The translations under genes and the position numbers were made by a program. DNA of 64,000 bases from SM23-73-3 sp965369445 (GTDB lineage Bacteria > Zixibacteria > MSB-5A5 > SM1-73): the NCBI GenBank assembly GCA_965369445.1, contig CBDUQU010000001.1, forward strand, positions 4,676 through 68,675, in the 5' to 3' direction. The notes under the pieces were generated by a model. That model made no database searches, was not told the DNA's origin, and worked only from the letters and a program-made list of their open reading frames with translations. The first letter of the stretch is position 1; every line of letters starts with the position of its first letter. Positions 26,008-35,074 of this stretch are shown in pieces.

Positions 26008-27405
26008 CTATTTCTCTATCCTGATATTGTATTTTCGCATCAAAGCCTGGAAGTTGGGCCTCAGCATACCCACTTCTTTGGCTGACTTAGTGATGTTCCA
26101 GTCGTTTCTCGTCAGCGCGTCTAAGATGAACGACTTCTCGACATTGCCGACGGCAGATTCTCTCAGTCGTCTCTTAGCTTCCTTCAGCTCTTCTGAAGTC
26201 TTTGGGATGAAGGTGTCCGGATGAGCCACCTCCGATCTGACCACAAAAGGGAGATGTTCTGTAGTAATGGTGTCCCCTTCGGCCATGACGATAGCCCGCT
26301 CTATCACATTCTCCAACTGCCTTACATTCCCGGGCCAGGTGTGGTCAATTAGCATGTTCATCGCCTCGACCGAGATGCTCTTTATCTTTTTCTTCATCTC
26401 CTGCCCGTATTTCTTGAGAAAATGATAAGCTAAGAGGGGAATATCGTCTTTTCTCTCCTTCAGCAGCGGTACCCTTATGCTAACTACATTCAGACGGTAG
26501 AATAGGTCCTCCCGGAATTTCTCATCCTCGACCAGTTTTTCTAAGTCTTTATTGGTGGCTACGATAAATCTCAAGTCCACCTTTTTGGACTTGACCTCCC
26601 CCACCGGGGTGAACTCCCTTTCCTGAATCACCCTCAGTAGCTTAGACTGGAAATTCTGGCTCGTGTCCCCGATCTCGTCTAAGAAGATCGAACCGCCGTT
26701 GGCTACCTCGAACAGCCCTGGTTTGGTTACTATTGCCCCGGTGAAGGATCCTTTAACGTGGCCGAAAAGTTCGGATTCTAAGAGTTCCTGAGCTAAGACT
26801 CCGCAGTCGACCGTTACAAAGGGTTTTTGTTTTCTGGGGCTGTTGAAATGGAGGGCGCGGGCGATCAACTCCTTGCCTGTGCCGCTTTCTCCCCGGATCA
26901 GAACCGTGCTGTCTGTTGGAGCGACCTTGCGAATCAGCTTATAGACCTCCTGCATCTTGGGGCTGCTGCCAATGATGTTGTCGAAACCATATTTGGCCTC
27001 CAGCTCCTTGCGCAGGTAGATATTCTCAATTATCAGGCTTTTTTTTTCCAGAGCCTTTTCAACCACAATCAAGACTTCGTCCGGGGTAAAGGGCTTGGGA
27101 ATGTAATCAAACGCCCCTAATTTCATCGCCTGGACGGCGGACTGGACGGTGGAGTAACCGGTAATCATAATCACCGCGATATCGGGGTACTTTTCCTTGA
27201 CTTTTTCCAAAACCTGAATCCCGCCGATTCCCGGCATCTTCATGTCGGTGATTACGATGTCGATTGGCTCTTTTTCCAGGAGGTCAAAAGCTCCCTGACC
27301 GGAAAGGACGGTAAGAACATCGTGGCCGCCGCCTTCCAGTATCTTCCGGCAGCTCCTTAACACGATCTCCTCATCGTCCACCACCAGTATTCTGGCTTTA
27401 ATCAT
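26008..27405 (-). CDS. NtrC-family sigma-54-dependent response regulator
   Basis: A 465-residue activator. Receiver domain about 1-120 (RILVVDDEEIVLRSC, phosphoacceptor in VITDMKMPGIGG, YIPKPFTPDE), AAA+ domain about 145-370 (GESGTGKE Walker A, the GSFTGA loop that contacts sigma-54, SIFLDEIGD Walker B, and NVRQLENVIERA), and a C-terminal Fis-type helix-turn-helix (ILDALTRNDWNITKSAKEVG). It should activate RpoN promoters after phosphorylation by the kinase gene that ends one base upstream. The sigma-54 promoter at 18894-18907 is the best visible target. Unlike the three anchored receivers, it lacks the CxxC motif in helix 1. Confidence 0.93.
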   Translation of the reverse strand: MIKARILVVDDEEIVLRSCRKILEGGGHDVLTVLSGQGAFDLLEKEPIDIVITDMKMPGIGGIQVLEKVKEKYPDIAVIMITGYSTVQSAVQAMKLGAFDYIPKPFTPDEVLIVVEKALEKKSLIIENIYLRKELEAKYGFDNIIGSSPKMQEVYKLIRKVAPTDSTVLIRGESGTGKELIARALHFNSPRKQKPFVTVDCGVLAQELLESELFGHVKGSFTGAIVTKPGLFEVANGGSIFLDEIGDTSQNFQSKLLRVIQEREFTPVGEVKSKKVDLRFIVATNKDLEKLVEDEKFREDLFYRLNVVSIRVPLLKERKDDIPLLAYHFLKKYGQEMKKKIKSISVEAMNMLIDHTWPGNVRQLENVIERAIVMAEGDTITTEHLPFVVRSEVAHPDTFIPKTSEELKEAKRRLRESAVGNVEKSFILDALTRNDWNITKSAKEVGMLRPNFQALMRKYNIRIEK

Positions 27406-28995
27406 CTATATGTTCCCCTTCTTTCCAATTTCAGCGACTTTCTCTTTTATGGGCAACTTCACTGTGAAGGTGGAGCCCTTTCCCACCCTGCTTTTCACCT
27501 CCAATTTTCCCCGGTGCCTTTCCACTATGCCGTAGCTCACCGAAAGCCCCAGTCCGGTCCCGCTACCTTGCTCCTTGGTGGTATAAAAAGGGTCCAGTAT
27601 CTTGGGCAAATTCTCTTTCGGGATTCCAACGCCGGTATCGGTGAATCGGACAGCCACCATCTTATCTTCCCTGGCTGAAGACACGGTCAAATTTCCCCCC
27701 TCGGGCATGGCCTCGATAGCATTGAGTAGGATATTGATGAATACCTGTTGAATCTGTCCCACATCCACTGATATCTTGGGCAAACCCGGAGCGATCTTCT
27801 TCTCAATCTTGACGTTCTGCAGGCTCGCCTGGTGAGCAATCAGATTTGTCGATTTCTCCACCACCTCGTTTATGTCGGTCAACGTCTTTTGGGGGGCAGT
27901 TTGTCGGGCAAAGTCTAAGAGGCCCTTGACGATGTTCTTGCACCTGTTGGTTTCGTTTACGATAACCTCCAAATCCTCCCTGTCTGGGTCTCCATCTGGT
28001 TTGGCCTGGAGTAATAGTGAGGAGTAGGTCAGAATTCCGGTTAAGGGGCTATTGATCTCGTGAGCAACCCCGGCAGCCAATTTACCCAGGGAGGCAACCT
28101 TGTCCGACTTAATCAGTTGATCCTCGGTCTTTCTCAGCTCTTCCGTCCTCTCTGCCACCCTCTGCTCCAGGGTCTTCCCCCAGTCGACGAGTTTTTCATC
28201 TGCCTTTTTTAAATCTGAGGTCATCTGATTGAACGAAGAAGCCAGCTGTGCTATCTCGTCTTCGCCTTTAATCGGCGTGGAACAATTCAAGTCGCCTTCA
28301 GCGACTCTTCTGGTTCCTTTGACCAATTCTCTCACCGGACGGGTAACATACCGGTTGATGGAGATGCTGATGGTCACCGCGATGATCAGGCAGGCAATCA
28401 CGGCAAAGAAGATCATCTTATTCTGGGCGCCCTTGATATCCCTGTCCACATCCGCCAAGGACATCCCGATGTCCAGTACCCCCAAGACCTTTTGGTCCGG
28501 AGGATGGGCATGGCAGTCCGGGGTATAGCAATCAGGTTCGTTATATATGGGAGAGATGACCCCCAATACTCTATGGCCTGCCTTGCCTTGGAAAATCCGG
28601 GAGCGGTCAGGCGTTGTGAGTCTTTCTAAGGGTTTTTCTGCGGAATGACAAGCATAGCAGGCTTCCGCTTTCTTGTCCACCATTTCTCCGATCTCGCTCT
28701 TATCAGTCGAGAACATTATCTTGCCATCTTTATTGAAAACCCTGATCTTTTCCAGTCCCTCCTGCTCCCCGATGGTCTCGATGATCTCATGCACATCGTC
28801 ACTCTGGTATCTCAGCATATCATATCGGGTGCTTCTTCTCACCGTCTCGCTTATCCTCAAAGCGCCCCGCATTACCTCACCGGTTAAGTGTTTCTTCTGA
28901 GAGGCGATGTTGAGGTAGGCATAGATTGCCATGGACGTTATCAGTATGAATCCAACCACTGAAATCAGCTTTGCTCCAATGCTCTTCCGCCACAT
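27406..28995 (-). CDS. membrane sensor histidine kinase with c-type heme motifs
   Basis: A 529-residue kinase. Transmembrane segment about 8-28, an extracytoplasmic sensor about 30-190, a second transmembrane segment about 195-215, HAMP about 215-270, a coiled coil, the phosphoacceptor helix (GKLAAGVAHEINSPLTG) and the ATPase domain (NILLNAIEAMPEGG, DTGVGIPKENL, GTGLGLSVSYGI). The sensor contains CYACH, a standard CxxCH heme c site, and CYTPDCH, a CX4CH variant, so it may bind one or two periplasmic hemes and sense redox state or a gas. It is adjacent to the NtrC-type regulator and almost certainly its partner. Confidence 0.9.
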   Translation of the reverse strand: MWRKSIGAKLISVVGFILITSMAIYAYLNIASQKKHLTGEVMRGALRISETVRRSTRYDMLRYQSDDVHEIIETIGEQEGLEKIRVFNKDGKIMFSTDKSEIGEMVDKKAEACYACHSAEKPLERLTTPDRSRIFQGKAGHRVLGVISPIYNEPDCYTPDCHAHPPDQKVLGVLDIGMSLADVDRDIKGAQNKMIFFAVIACLIIAVTISISINRYVTRPVRELVKGTRRVAEGDLNCSTPIKGEDEIAQLASSFNQMTSDLKKADEKLVDWGKTLEQRVAERTEELRKTEDQLIKSDKVASLGKLAAGVAHEINSPLTGILTYSSLLLQAKPDGDPDREDLEVIVNETNRCKNIVKGLLDFARQTAPQKTLTDINEVVEKSTNLIAHQASLQNVKIEKKIAPGLPKISVDVGQIQQVFINILLNAIEAMPEGGNLTVSSAREDKMVAVRFTDTGVGIPKENLPKILDPFYTTKEQGSGTGLGLSVSYGIVERHRGKLEVKSRVGKGSTFTVKLPIKEKVAEIGKKGNI

Positions 28996-29169
28996 AGGCG
29001 CTCCCTCAATTAGTGAATTATTTCACAAGCTTCCACCAGTTATACGGAAATTTGAAACCCAAAAGCTAACTCCAAAAGGCAACTGCTTTGTTAGGGGGTT
29101 CGCGCCACGGATGAACCGGGACGTGAAGACACCATTCGCATTTCATAATGCCTAACCCTGCTCTTGTTT

Positions 29170-30426
29170 CTAAGCCCCCTTGTTCATCATCCCGAGGAAT
29201 GAGGAGCGAAGCACGTCACTCATAAGGGCCTTCTTCACCGGCGCCAACCTCAGAAATCCGCCGATGAAACCACGCATGAACGAGTGGGTAATGCTCTGGG
29301 GGTTGTCAAACATTAGGTTTTGCAGCGTGCCTCTCTCCAGGCATTGGAGAATCACCCGTTCAAAGGTGTCCTCCGGATGGAACACTCTTTGCTTGCGCTT
29401 CACCAGTTTCAGCGCGCCGGTCGGACATTTCAGGGCACACACGCCGCAACCAATACACAGAGATGTGTCTATCCCTGGATTTCCTTCGGGAAGCATCCGG
29501 ATGGCATCGATGGGGCAGGATTCCGCACACATCCCACAATCTGTACATTTCTCCTCGTCACGTTCAGGGATGAAAGAGGAAGTGACGACCATACTTGTAT
29601 AGCCGAACTTGCTTATACCTAACAGGACGTTGCAGCAACACTCACAGCAGTGACAGATAAAAGAGATTCCTTGTTTCACATTATCAGCGCAGAACACCAG
29701 CCCCATCTCTTTAGAGCGGGCCAGGTTTTCCAGCATCTCCGCTTTGGAAACCTCTTTCCCCAGGTTGTGCCGGATCAGGTAATCAGCCGCGGCATCGAAA
29801 GAGGAGCAGGTCTCCAGCGGCACGTCGCACTTCTTCTCCCCCACGTGCATTTTCTCGTGACGACAGGAACAGATGCCGATGGAGAATTTCTTGGCCCCTT
29901 CGATGATCGCCGTCGCCTTTTCGTAATCTAAGACTTCAACATATCCTGAAGTATCTATCGCATCCTCGTGTGGCAGCGTCCGCAAGGGAGAGATTTTTTC
30001 ACCATGTTTGAAGTTTGCCGCATAAAACGTCGACTCATCTTGTAGATAAGTGTGAAAAAGTCTGGCCCATTCTTTGGTGTTCAGGTTTTCACCTGTTCTC
30101 ATCATGGTGAATTCAAATATTCCAACGACCAGCGGGGAAGGCATGTAGTGATATTCACCATGCATCCAGAGGTCCATCACCAGGCCCTTGGCACACAGGC
30201 CGTCCAGTAGCTTCTGCAGCTTGGAGCGGTCGTACTTGGTGATTTTCTCAATTCGATTTAGATTGGCCAGGCCGTAAGGCATCTTCACGATAACATCGGC
30301 TTCGTCTGTGGAATAGAGTTCCTTCAGAATGGAATGAAACGTTTCATTCCACGGCGTCCTCATCGTCAAGTTATCGATCTTCTTACCGAGCTTTCGGTAG
30401 ATGTCCTTCCCAACCATGTGTCCCAT
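29170..30426 (-). CDS. 4Fe-4S ferredoxin-type protein with winged-helix-like N-terminus
   Basis: A 418-residue protein. The first 100 residues look like a winged-helix domain (PYGLANLNRIEKITKYDRSK). The middle contains cysteine groups: GICSCRHEKMH, CDVPLETC and the dense CHCCECCC. Two ferredoxin motifs follow (CTDCGMCAESCP, CIGCGVCALKCP), each for a [4Fe-4S] cluster. The C-terminus is a basic helical tail (SFMRGFIGGFLRLAPVKKAL). Related proteins are frequent in anaerobes; the role as an electron carrier or redox switch is inferred. It precedes the kinase gene on the same strand. A 3' fragment of a paralogue lies at 14169-14305. Confidence 0.87.
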   Translation of the reverse strand: MGHMVGKDIYRKLGKKIDNLTMRTPWNETFHSILKELYSTDEADVIVKMPYGLANLNRIEKITKYDRSKLQKLLDGLCAKGLVMDLWMHGEYHYMPSPLVVGIFEFTMMRTGENLNTKEWARLFHTYLQDESTFYAANFKHGEKISPLRTLPHEDAIDTSGYVEVLDYEKATAIIEGAKKFSIGICSCRHEKMHVGEKKCDVPLETCSSFDAAADYLIRHNLGKEVSKAEMLENLARSKEMGLVFCADNVKQGISFICHCCECCCNVLLGISKFGYTSMVVTSSFIPERDEEKCTDCGMCAESCPIDAIRMLPEGNPGIDTSLCIGCGVCALKCPTGALKLVKRKQRVFHPEDTFERVILQCLERGTLQNLMFDNPQSITHSFMRGFIGGFLRLAPVKKALMSDVLRSSFLGMMNKGA

Positions 30427-30568
30427 AATCAGGCCTTTCTTTTTTCGTTGGCCGCACCCCTACATCTTAAAAACATATTAAATACAATCATAGCAAAACA
30501 CAAGGAGTTTAATTTAAGGTTTCAATTGGGTGACACATGATTGGCCAAACTTTCTATCTCACATACAG

Positions 30569-30602
30569 TAAGCCCTTTGGCATACTTGCCAAAGGGCTTA
30601 CT
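30569..30602 (-). terminator. stem-loop ending the tRNA transcript
   Basis: A perfect 13-bp stem (GTAAGCCCTTTGG and its complement) with an 8-base loop begins ten bases after the tRNA-Glu 3' end. There is only a weak T-run, so it may serve as terminator or processing signal. Confidence 0.65.
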
Positions 30603-30611
30603 CGTTCAAAT

Positions 30612-30689
<78 letters not shown>

Positions 30690-30789
30690 ACGCTCTTGCC
30701 GCTCACGGTCCGCAGTCCACTGTCCGCGGCTCCATCTGTCGTCTTTCTGCCGTGAACTATCAACCGTGTACCGTGTACCAGCAAACGCT

Positions 30790-30863
30790 CGCGCCTAGAG
30801 GGACTCGAACCCCCAACCCTCTGATCCGAAGTCAGATGCTCTATCCAATTGAGCTATAGGCGC
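30790..30863 (-). tRNA. tRNA-Arg (TCG)
   Basis: Minus-strand cloverleaf with acceptor GCGCCTA/TAGGCGC, anticodon stem TCTGA/TCAGA and loop CTTCGGA (anticodon TCG, reading CGA). T arm GGTTCGAGTCC is present. The 3' CCA is not encoded, unlike in the neighbouring tRNA-Glu. Confidence 0.94.
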
Positions 30864-31389
30864 ATAAGCTCCAATTTCGCAAAAGAATATACGAGCTTCG
30901 ATCTATCGAGTCAACAGAAAACTTCCCTCCTAATACCAGTCACCCAAAAGATGTCAGCGTTTAATCTCAGGGTAACGATTCCCTATACGAGAGGGCTGAC
31001 CCAGTGTTTGCCTGCTGTCGAGCTGGGGAGGGCTCGGAGTGTCTTAGTGGGGCACTGTCCCTAGCGGCACTCGCGGGGATCGCTTCCCGCACCCGCCCGG
31101 CCCGCTGAAAATCAACTCTTTCGCTCTTTTTTGGGAGAAACATACCGAATAACTGGCGTCCGGCGCGTACTGCGCCGATAACGAAATAGACGCTGCAGGG
31201 AGTGTCAACTAGAACCATTGCAGGCTCACGATGGTATAAGCAATATTGACGCCGCGTGTTGAGCGGTGATCACACTGACTCTTCTGTTGGCGGTGAGGTT
31301 ATCCTGTCACCGTCCTGATCACGCGAAGAGAACTAAAACCTTCACCTCTCAACGGACCTCCAGAGGATCTGTTCACCAGAAGGATCGGC
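30864..31389. other. gene-free region upstream of two small membrane genes
   Basis: No credible coding frame. Hairpins such as CGGCGC/GCGCCG near 31163-31180 and a GTGATC..GATCAC pair around 31266-31321 are present. I looked for tmRNA, SRP RNA and RNase P signatures and did not find them. Confidence 0.5.
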
Positions 31390-31626
31390 ATGAACACGAT
31401 TAAGAAGATACTTTTGATTATGGTGGTCAACACTCTGGTGATGCTCATATCCTGGGCAGGCTTGAGCGTGATCCTGCTGGGCGTTAGATTCCTTTCAGGG
31501 CCCCAGGCCGCCCTGGTGAAGATACTCTCTCTTCACTCGTTCGTCGTGGTGATGCTGTTCTATGCGTTTTATCTGATATTTGACATTTGTGAGTTCATTT
31601 CCACTGAAACTCAAGGCGAAAAGTGA
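31390..31626 (+). CDS. small two-TM membrane protein
   Basis: A 78-residue protein with two hydrophobic segments (about 7-32 and 45-68): KKILLIMVVNTLVMLISWAG and FVVVMLFYAFYLIFDICEF. I recognise no family. Its stop overlaps the start of the next gene by four bases (GTGA), so the two small membrane proteins are probably made together and may form one complex. Confidence 0.6.
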   Translation: MNTIKKILLIMVVNTLVMLISWAGLSVILLGVRFLSGPQAALVKILSLHSFVVVMLFYAFYLIFDICEFISTETQGEK

Positions 31627-31946
31627 GAGACCAGATATTAGAAAAGCTCGTCCAGGGACGTGCGGGCTTGGGCCAAATCACCCGCTTGATCTTCATTCGG
31701 GCAATCAGAGTCTTGGCCTTCAGCCTGATCTCTACCTTGATCGTCTGGCTTTTCTGGCTCGAGAACTACGCCTGGGGGGCTTTCCTTTTGGGAGCGGCTT
31801 TAGGGTTGTTGGCCTTTTTGGCTCTGAATTCCCTGAGGAAGCGGTTAAACCTTCGAAACCCGGATCAAAGTTCGGGTGTTTCAGATAGAGAAGGAGATCT
31901 GACCGACCCGGAGCACGTCAAACCTGAGGCTCCAGTCGAGAAATAA
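31623..31946 (+). CDS. small two-TM membrane protein with acidic tail
   Basis: A 107-residue protein starting at GTG 31623. Two hydrophobic segments (about 25-45 and 50-68) are followed by a basic turn (LRKRLNLR) and a charged, probably disordered tail (DREGDLTDPEHVKPEAPVEK). No family recognised. It is coupled to the preceding gene. The basic residues between membrane and tail suggest the tail is cytoplasmic. Confidence 0.6.
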   Translation: MRDQILEKLVQGRAGLGQITRLIFIRAIRVLAFSLISTLIVWLFWLENYAWGAFLLGAALGLLAFLALNSLRKRLNLRNPDQSSGVSDREGDLTDPEHVKPEAPVEK

Positions 31947-32547
31947 AGCTTGTCCCATCTTCACCATCACACGTTTCACCCTTCTCTCCTTAGACTAACA
32001 ACAGCCAACTAAACGGCCTGCTTTTTTGGACCCGAATAAATAAGTGTCGTTTTGGGTTGTGACAAGATGCGGGTCAACAGGGCAACGCTGGTTCATTTCT
32101 TAATATTTCAGGCAGCCGAGGCTGCCCTGTCGCCAACTCGCCCCTCCTGAGGTTCAACAACTTTGCCACGCATCCCGCATCATGCCTTTTTTCGCCTCCA
32201 AGTTTGCCTTTGGATTGGCTTTTGAGGTAGAGTTTCCTGCAACCCCTGTGCCAATTTCTCGCCGGTTCCCGCGGAACGACATTAACCCATCAAGGTTTAA
32301 CCGATTAAGGTTGAGCGGCGCTTTGGATAGTCATGGTGTGGTTTTACAAAAGACTTTCTTTGTGGGAATCATTCAACACTCTGCGGAACGCCCCCCACAA
32401 AAGGGCACTTTTCTTGCTTTGGCCTGATGGCTCAAATGGCAGACAATGAAAGCATAAATCCTTGCAGAGCGAATATGAGCCTCAGATATGTGGGAATGTC
32501 GATTCGGTTCTTGTCATTACACAGATTGAAGCCAGCCGGCTTGAACT
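31947..32547. other. gene-free region
   Basis: About 600 bases between the small membrane genes and the cysS stop. A GGCAGCC/GGCTGCC palindrome lies near 32111-32126. A plus-strand frame at 32182-32427 lacks a ribosome site and any protein-like pattern, so I do not call it. Confidence 0.5.
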
Positions 32548-33945
32548 CTACATCTTTCTCTTCCATTTGGTCCCCTCCGGGGTGTCCTCCAGGATGATCC
32601 CCTTCTCCTCCAAGTCCTTTCTTATCTGGTCGGCCAGCGCGAATTTCTTTTCCTTCCTGGCATCTACTCTCTTTTCGATCAGCGCCTTCACCTCTTGGTC
32701 TAAGATCAACTCCTCTCTCTTCAGCAGTCCGAGGACAGAGTCAAACTCGTTCACCACGGTTAGAACCTTGTCGGCATCAGAACTGGAGATCACTTTTTCA
32801 TCCATCAATCGATTGACCTCTTTGATCAGGATAAACGTCACCCCCAGAGCTTCGGAGGTGTTCAGGTCGTCGTCCAACGCCTCCCCGAAAGCTTCCTTCG
32901 CCCTCTGCAGCACCTCGTCTATCCCTGGATTATCCTTATCACCTTTGATTAGCTTCAGGTTATCCACAAAATCGTACAGTCTCTGCAGGGCATTCTTAGC
33001 TGCTCCCAGTCCGTCGAAAGTGAAATTGAGTTGCTGCCGGTGGTGAGTTGCCATCAGCAGGTACCTTATGACGATTGGGTTGTATCCTTTCTTCAAAAGA
33101 TCCCGCAAGGTGTAATAATTGCCCAGCGATTTGGCCATCCTTCTCCCCTCCACCATCAGATGTTCGTTGTGCAGCCAGAAGTTAACGAACTTCTCTCCGG
33201 TGGCCGCCTCGGACTGGGCGATCTCGTTTTCGTGGTGGGGGAAGATCAGATCCACTCCACCGGTGTGTATGTCAAAATGATTGCCCAGATATTTCATGCT
33301 CATGGCGGAGCACTCGATGTGCCATCCCGGCCGTCCCTTCCCCACTTCAGTCTCCCAGAAGACCTCGCCATCTTTCTCCTCCCATCTCTTCCACAAGGCG
33401 AAATCCGCCACCTGTTCTTTTTCGTATTGATCAGCGGCCACCCTGGCACCGGCCTTTAACCCGGACATGTCCATCCGGGAGAGCTTGCCGTATGGGGAGA
33501 AGGAGGCAATTCTGTAGTAGGAGGAGCCTTCGTTCTCGTACGCATGGCCCTTCTCATGCAGGCTCTTGACCAAAGCCACCATATCTTTGATATGAGCGGT
33601 AGCCTTGGAGTAGATGTGGGCTGGCTTGATGTTCAGGCTCTTAAGGTCCTCGAAGAATGCCTGCTGATATCTCTCGGTGTATTCCGCGAGAGGTATCCTC
33701 TCCTTACGTGACCCACGGATGGTGTTGTCGTCGACGTCGGTTATGTTGGTCACGTAGGTGACCTTATAACCTTTGTATTCCAGATAGCGCCGCAGAATGT
33801 CACCGAAGACATAAGCCCTGAAGTTTCCTATGTGGGCAAAGTCGTATACCGTGGGTCCGCAGGTGTACATCCGGACCTCCTCCGGATGAATGGTATAGAA
33901 CTCCTCCTTCTGTCTGGTCAGAGTATTGTAAAATCGCAGCGCCAT
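32548..33945 (-). CDS. cysS: cysteinyl-tRNA synthetase
   Basis: A 465-residue class I synthetase that charges tRNA-Cys. MYTCGPTVYDFAHIGNFRAYV carries the first zinc cysteine and the HIGN motif; WHIECSAMS and GGVDLIFPHHENEIAQSEA carry the other zinc ligands. The KMSKS loop appears as RMAKSLGN, a slight variant. The C-terminal helical domain (LIEKRVDARKEKKFALADQ) is normal. Length agrees with the family. The HAD hydrolase gene is upstream on the same strand with a gap of about 135 bases. Confidence 0.96.
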   Translation of the reverse strand: MALRFYNTLTRQKEEFYTIHPEEVRMYTCGPTVYDFAHIGNFRAYVFGDILRRYLEYKGYKVTYVTNITDVDDNTIRGSRKERIPLAEYTERYQQAFFEDLKSLNIKPAHIYSKATAHIKDMVALVKSLHEKGHAYENEGSSYYRIASFSPYGKLSRMDMSGLKAGARVAADQYEKEQVADFALWKRWEEKDGEVFWETEVGKGRPGWHIECSAMSMKYLGNHFDIHTGGVDLIFPHHENEIAQSEAATGEKFVNFWLHNEHLMVEGRRMAKSLGNYYTLRDLLKKGYNPIVIRYLLMATHHRQQLNFTFDGLGAAKNALQRLYDFVDNLKLIKGDKDNPGIDEVLQRAKEAFGEALDDDLNTSEALGVTFILIKEVNRLMDEKVISSSDADKVLTVVNEFDSVLGLLKREELILDQEVKALIEKRVDARKEKKFALADQIRKDLEEKGIILEDTPEGTKWKRKM

Positions 33946-34079
33946 CTTGATCCCTTGTTCTTGTGATTTCTATAGTGGTTTGACGATGGTAGTCACCCGA
34001 CTTATCGGGCCCCAGTCGCTCAGTGAATTGAACAACCCCAAAACCCTCGTGCCCATTCGGTTCACAGGCGTATTATCGC

Positions 34080-34826
34080 CTAATTCTTGAAGAGACTTGA
34101 GACCATCTCCGGTAATTTCGTTAAGTCGTCTATCCGCGCATCCGGTTTTATCGGGGCCGAATAATCCCTCCCCTCGTGATACGCCAAGATGCCTTTCATC
34201 CCCACCTTCTGGGCTCCCCCCACGTCTTCGACCAATCTGTCTCCTACAAAAACCGCCTGCCCAGGATCGACGTTCAGGGCTTTCAGCGCCTTCGAAAATA
34301 TCTGCGGGTGCGGCTTTCTGACTCCCACGCTGGACGAGAAGAAATGGGCGTCGAGGTAGGGAAATAACCCGAATCTTTTCAGCTCCGGAAGGTGAAATCT
34401 CTCCGGAAAGATGGTGTTGGAAACCAGTCCGATCTTCAGGTTCCCCTGCTTGAAGCAGCTCAAGATCTCCTCGGCACCCTCGATGGGGGTCAATTGATCG
34501 CTGATCGGCTGGTAATAAACCTCCAGGAAAGTCTCGCAAAGCCCGTCGGAGGTACTCAGATTGAGGAGGCGGAAGAAATTCCAGGCAACCGTTTCGGCTT
34601 TGAATTCGTTAAGGTTGTTCTCCACTTCCTTCCGGGCCCTGAGGAATTCATCATCGAGCAGTCCGGCGAACTCCTCAACCTCCGGCAGGCTGAGGTTCTT
34701 CTCTTTGAGAAACCCGTAACCTTTTTCTGTACAAACTCTTCCCAGAACGTCCCAGGTGGAGTTCTCGAATTCGATAAGGGTGCTTCCCATGTCAAACAAG
34801 ACAGCTTTCAGTTCCGGTGGCTTCAT
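34080..34826 (-). CDS. HAD-superfamily hydrolase
   Basis: A 248-residue phosphatase-like protein. ATG 34826 follows AAGGA; an in-frame ATG ten codons earlier lacks a site. Motif I is AVLFDMGSTLIEF (the nucleophile Asp and D-x-G-x-T form), motif II LVSNTIFP, motif III has lysine in GVRKPHPQIF, and motif IV is VFVGDRLVEDVGGA. The helical cap lies between motifs I and II (subclass I). The substrate is unknown; phosphoglycolate-type or other small phosphoesters are typical. Confidence 0.9.
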   Translation of the reverse strand: MKPPELKAVLFDMGSTLIEFENSTWDVLGRVCTEKGYGFLKEKNLSLPEVEEFAGLLDDEFLRARKEVENNLNEFKAETVAWNFFRLLNLSTSDGLCETFLEVYYQPISDQLTPIEGAEEILSCFKQGNLKIGLVSNTIFPERFHLPELKRFGLFPYLDAHFFSSSVGVRKPHPQIFSKALKALNVDPGQAVFVGDRLVEDVGGAQKVGMKGILAYHEGRDYSAPIKPDARIDDLTKLPEMVSSLFKN

Positions 34827-34994
34827 TCTGATTCCTTGGGACTCTCTTAAGTTCAAGACGATTTCGGCTTAAACACCTTCGGTAAAGAATTACTTTACAT
34901 ACGCTCTCAGAAATGATTTGTTTATCTTTTTCAGAACGGCTGGCATAGCTTGCCAGCGTTGTGAAGCCGGATCACCTGTGTCAGGGGGAGAGCA

Positions 34995-35026
34995 ACAAAA
35001 AACAGGCAGGCCTCTTAAGGCCTGCC
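34995..35026 (-). terminator. Rho-independent terminator
   Basis: On the minus strand GGCAGGCCT, loop TAAG, AGGCCTGCC, then TGTTTTTTGTTG: a 9-bp stem followed by a T-tract, about 50 bases after the secreted-protein gene that ends at 35075. Confidence 0.88.
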
Positions 35027-35074
35027 CACTCAAAGCAGATCGTTTACACAAAAAGGATTGCAGAACGTTATTAA

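Noticed and set aside
28990..29169. sigma-54 promoter ahead of the kinase gene
   Set aside because: I looked for GG-N10-GC on the minus strand; near matches such as TGGTGGAAGCTTGTG lack the GC of the -12 box.
30864..31389. tmRNA, SRP RNA or RNase P RNA in the gap after the tRNAs
   Set aside because: None of the conserved cores of these RNAs could be found; only simple hairpins are present.
32182..32427. 81-codon plus frame in the gap before cysS
   Set aside because: No ribosome site, no hydrophobic or domain pattern, and no coupling to neighbours.
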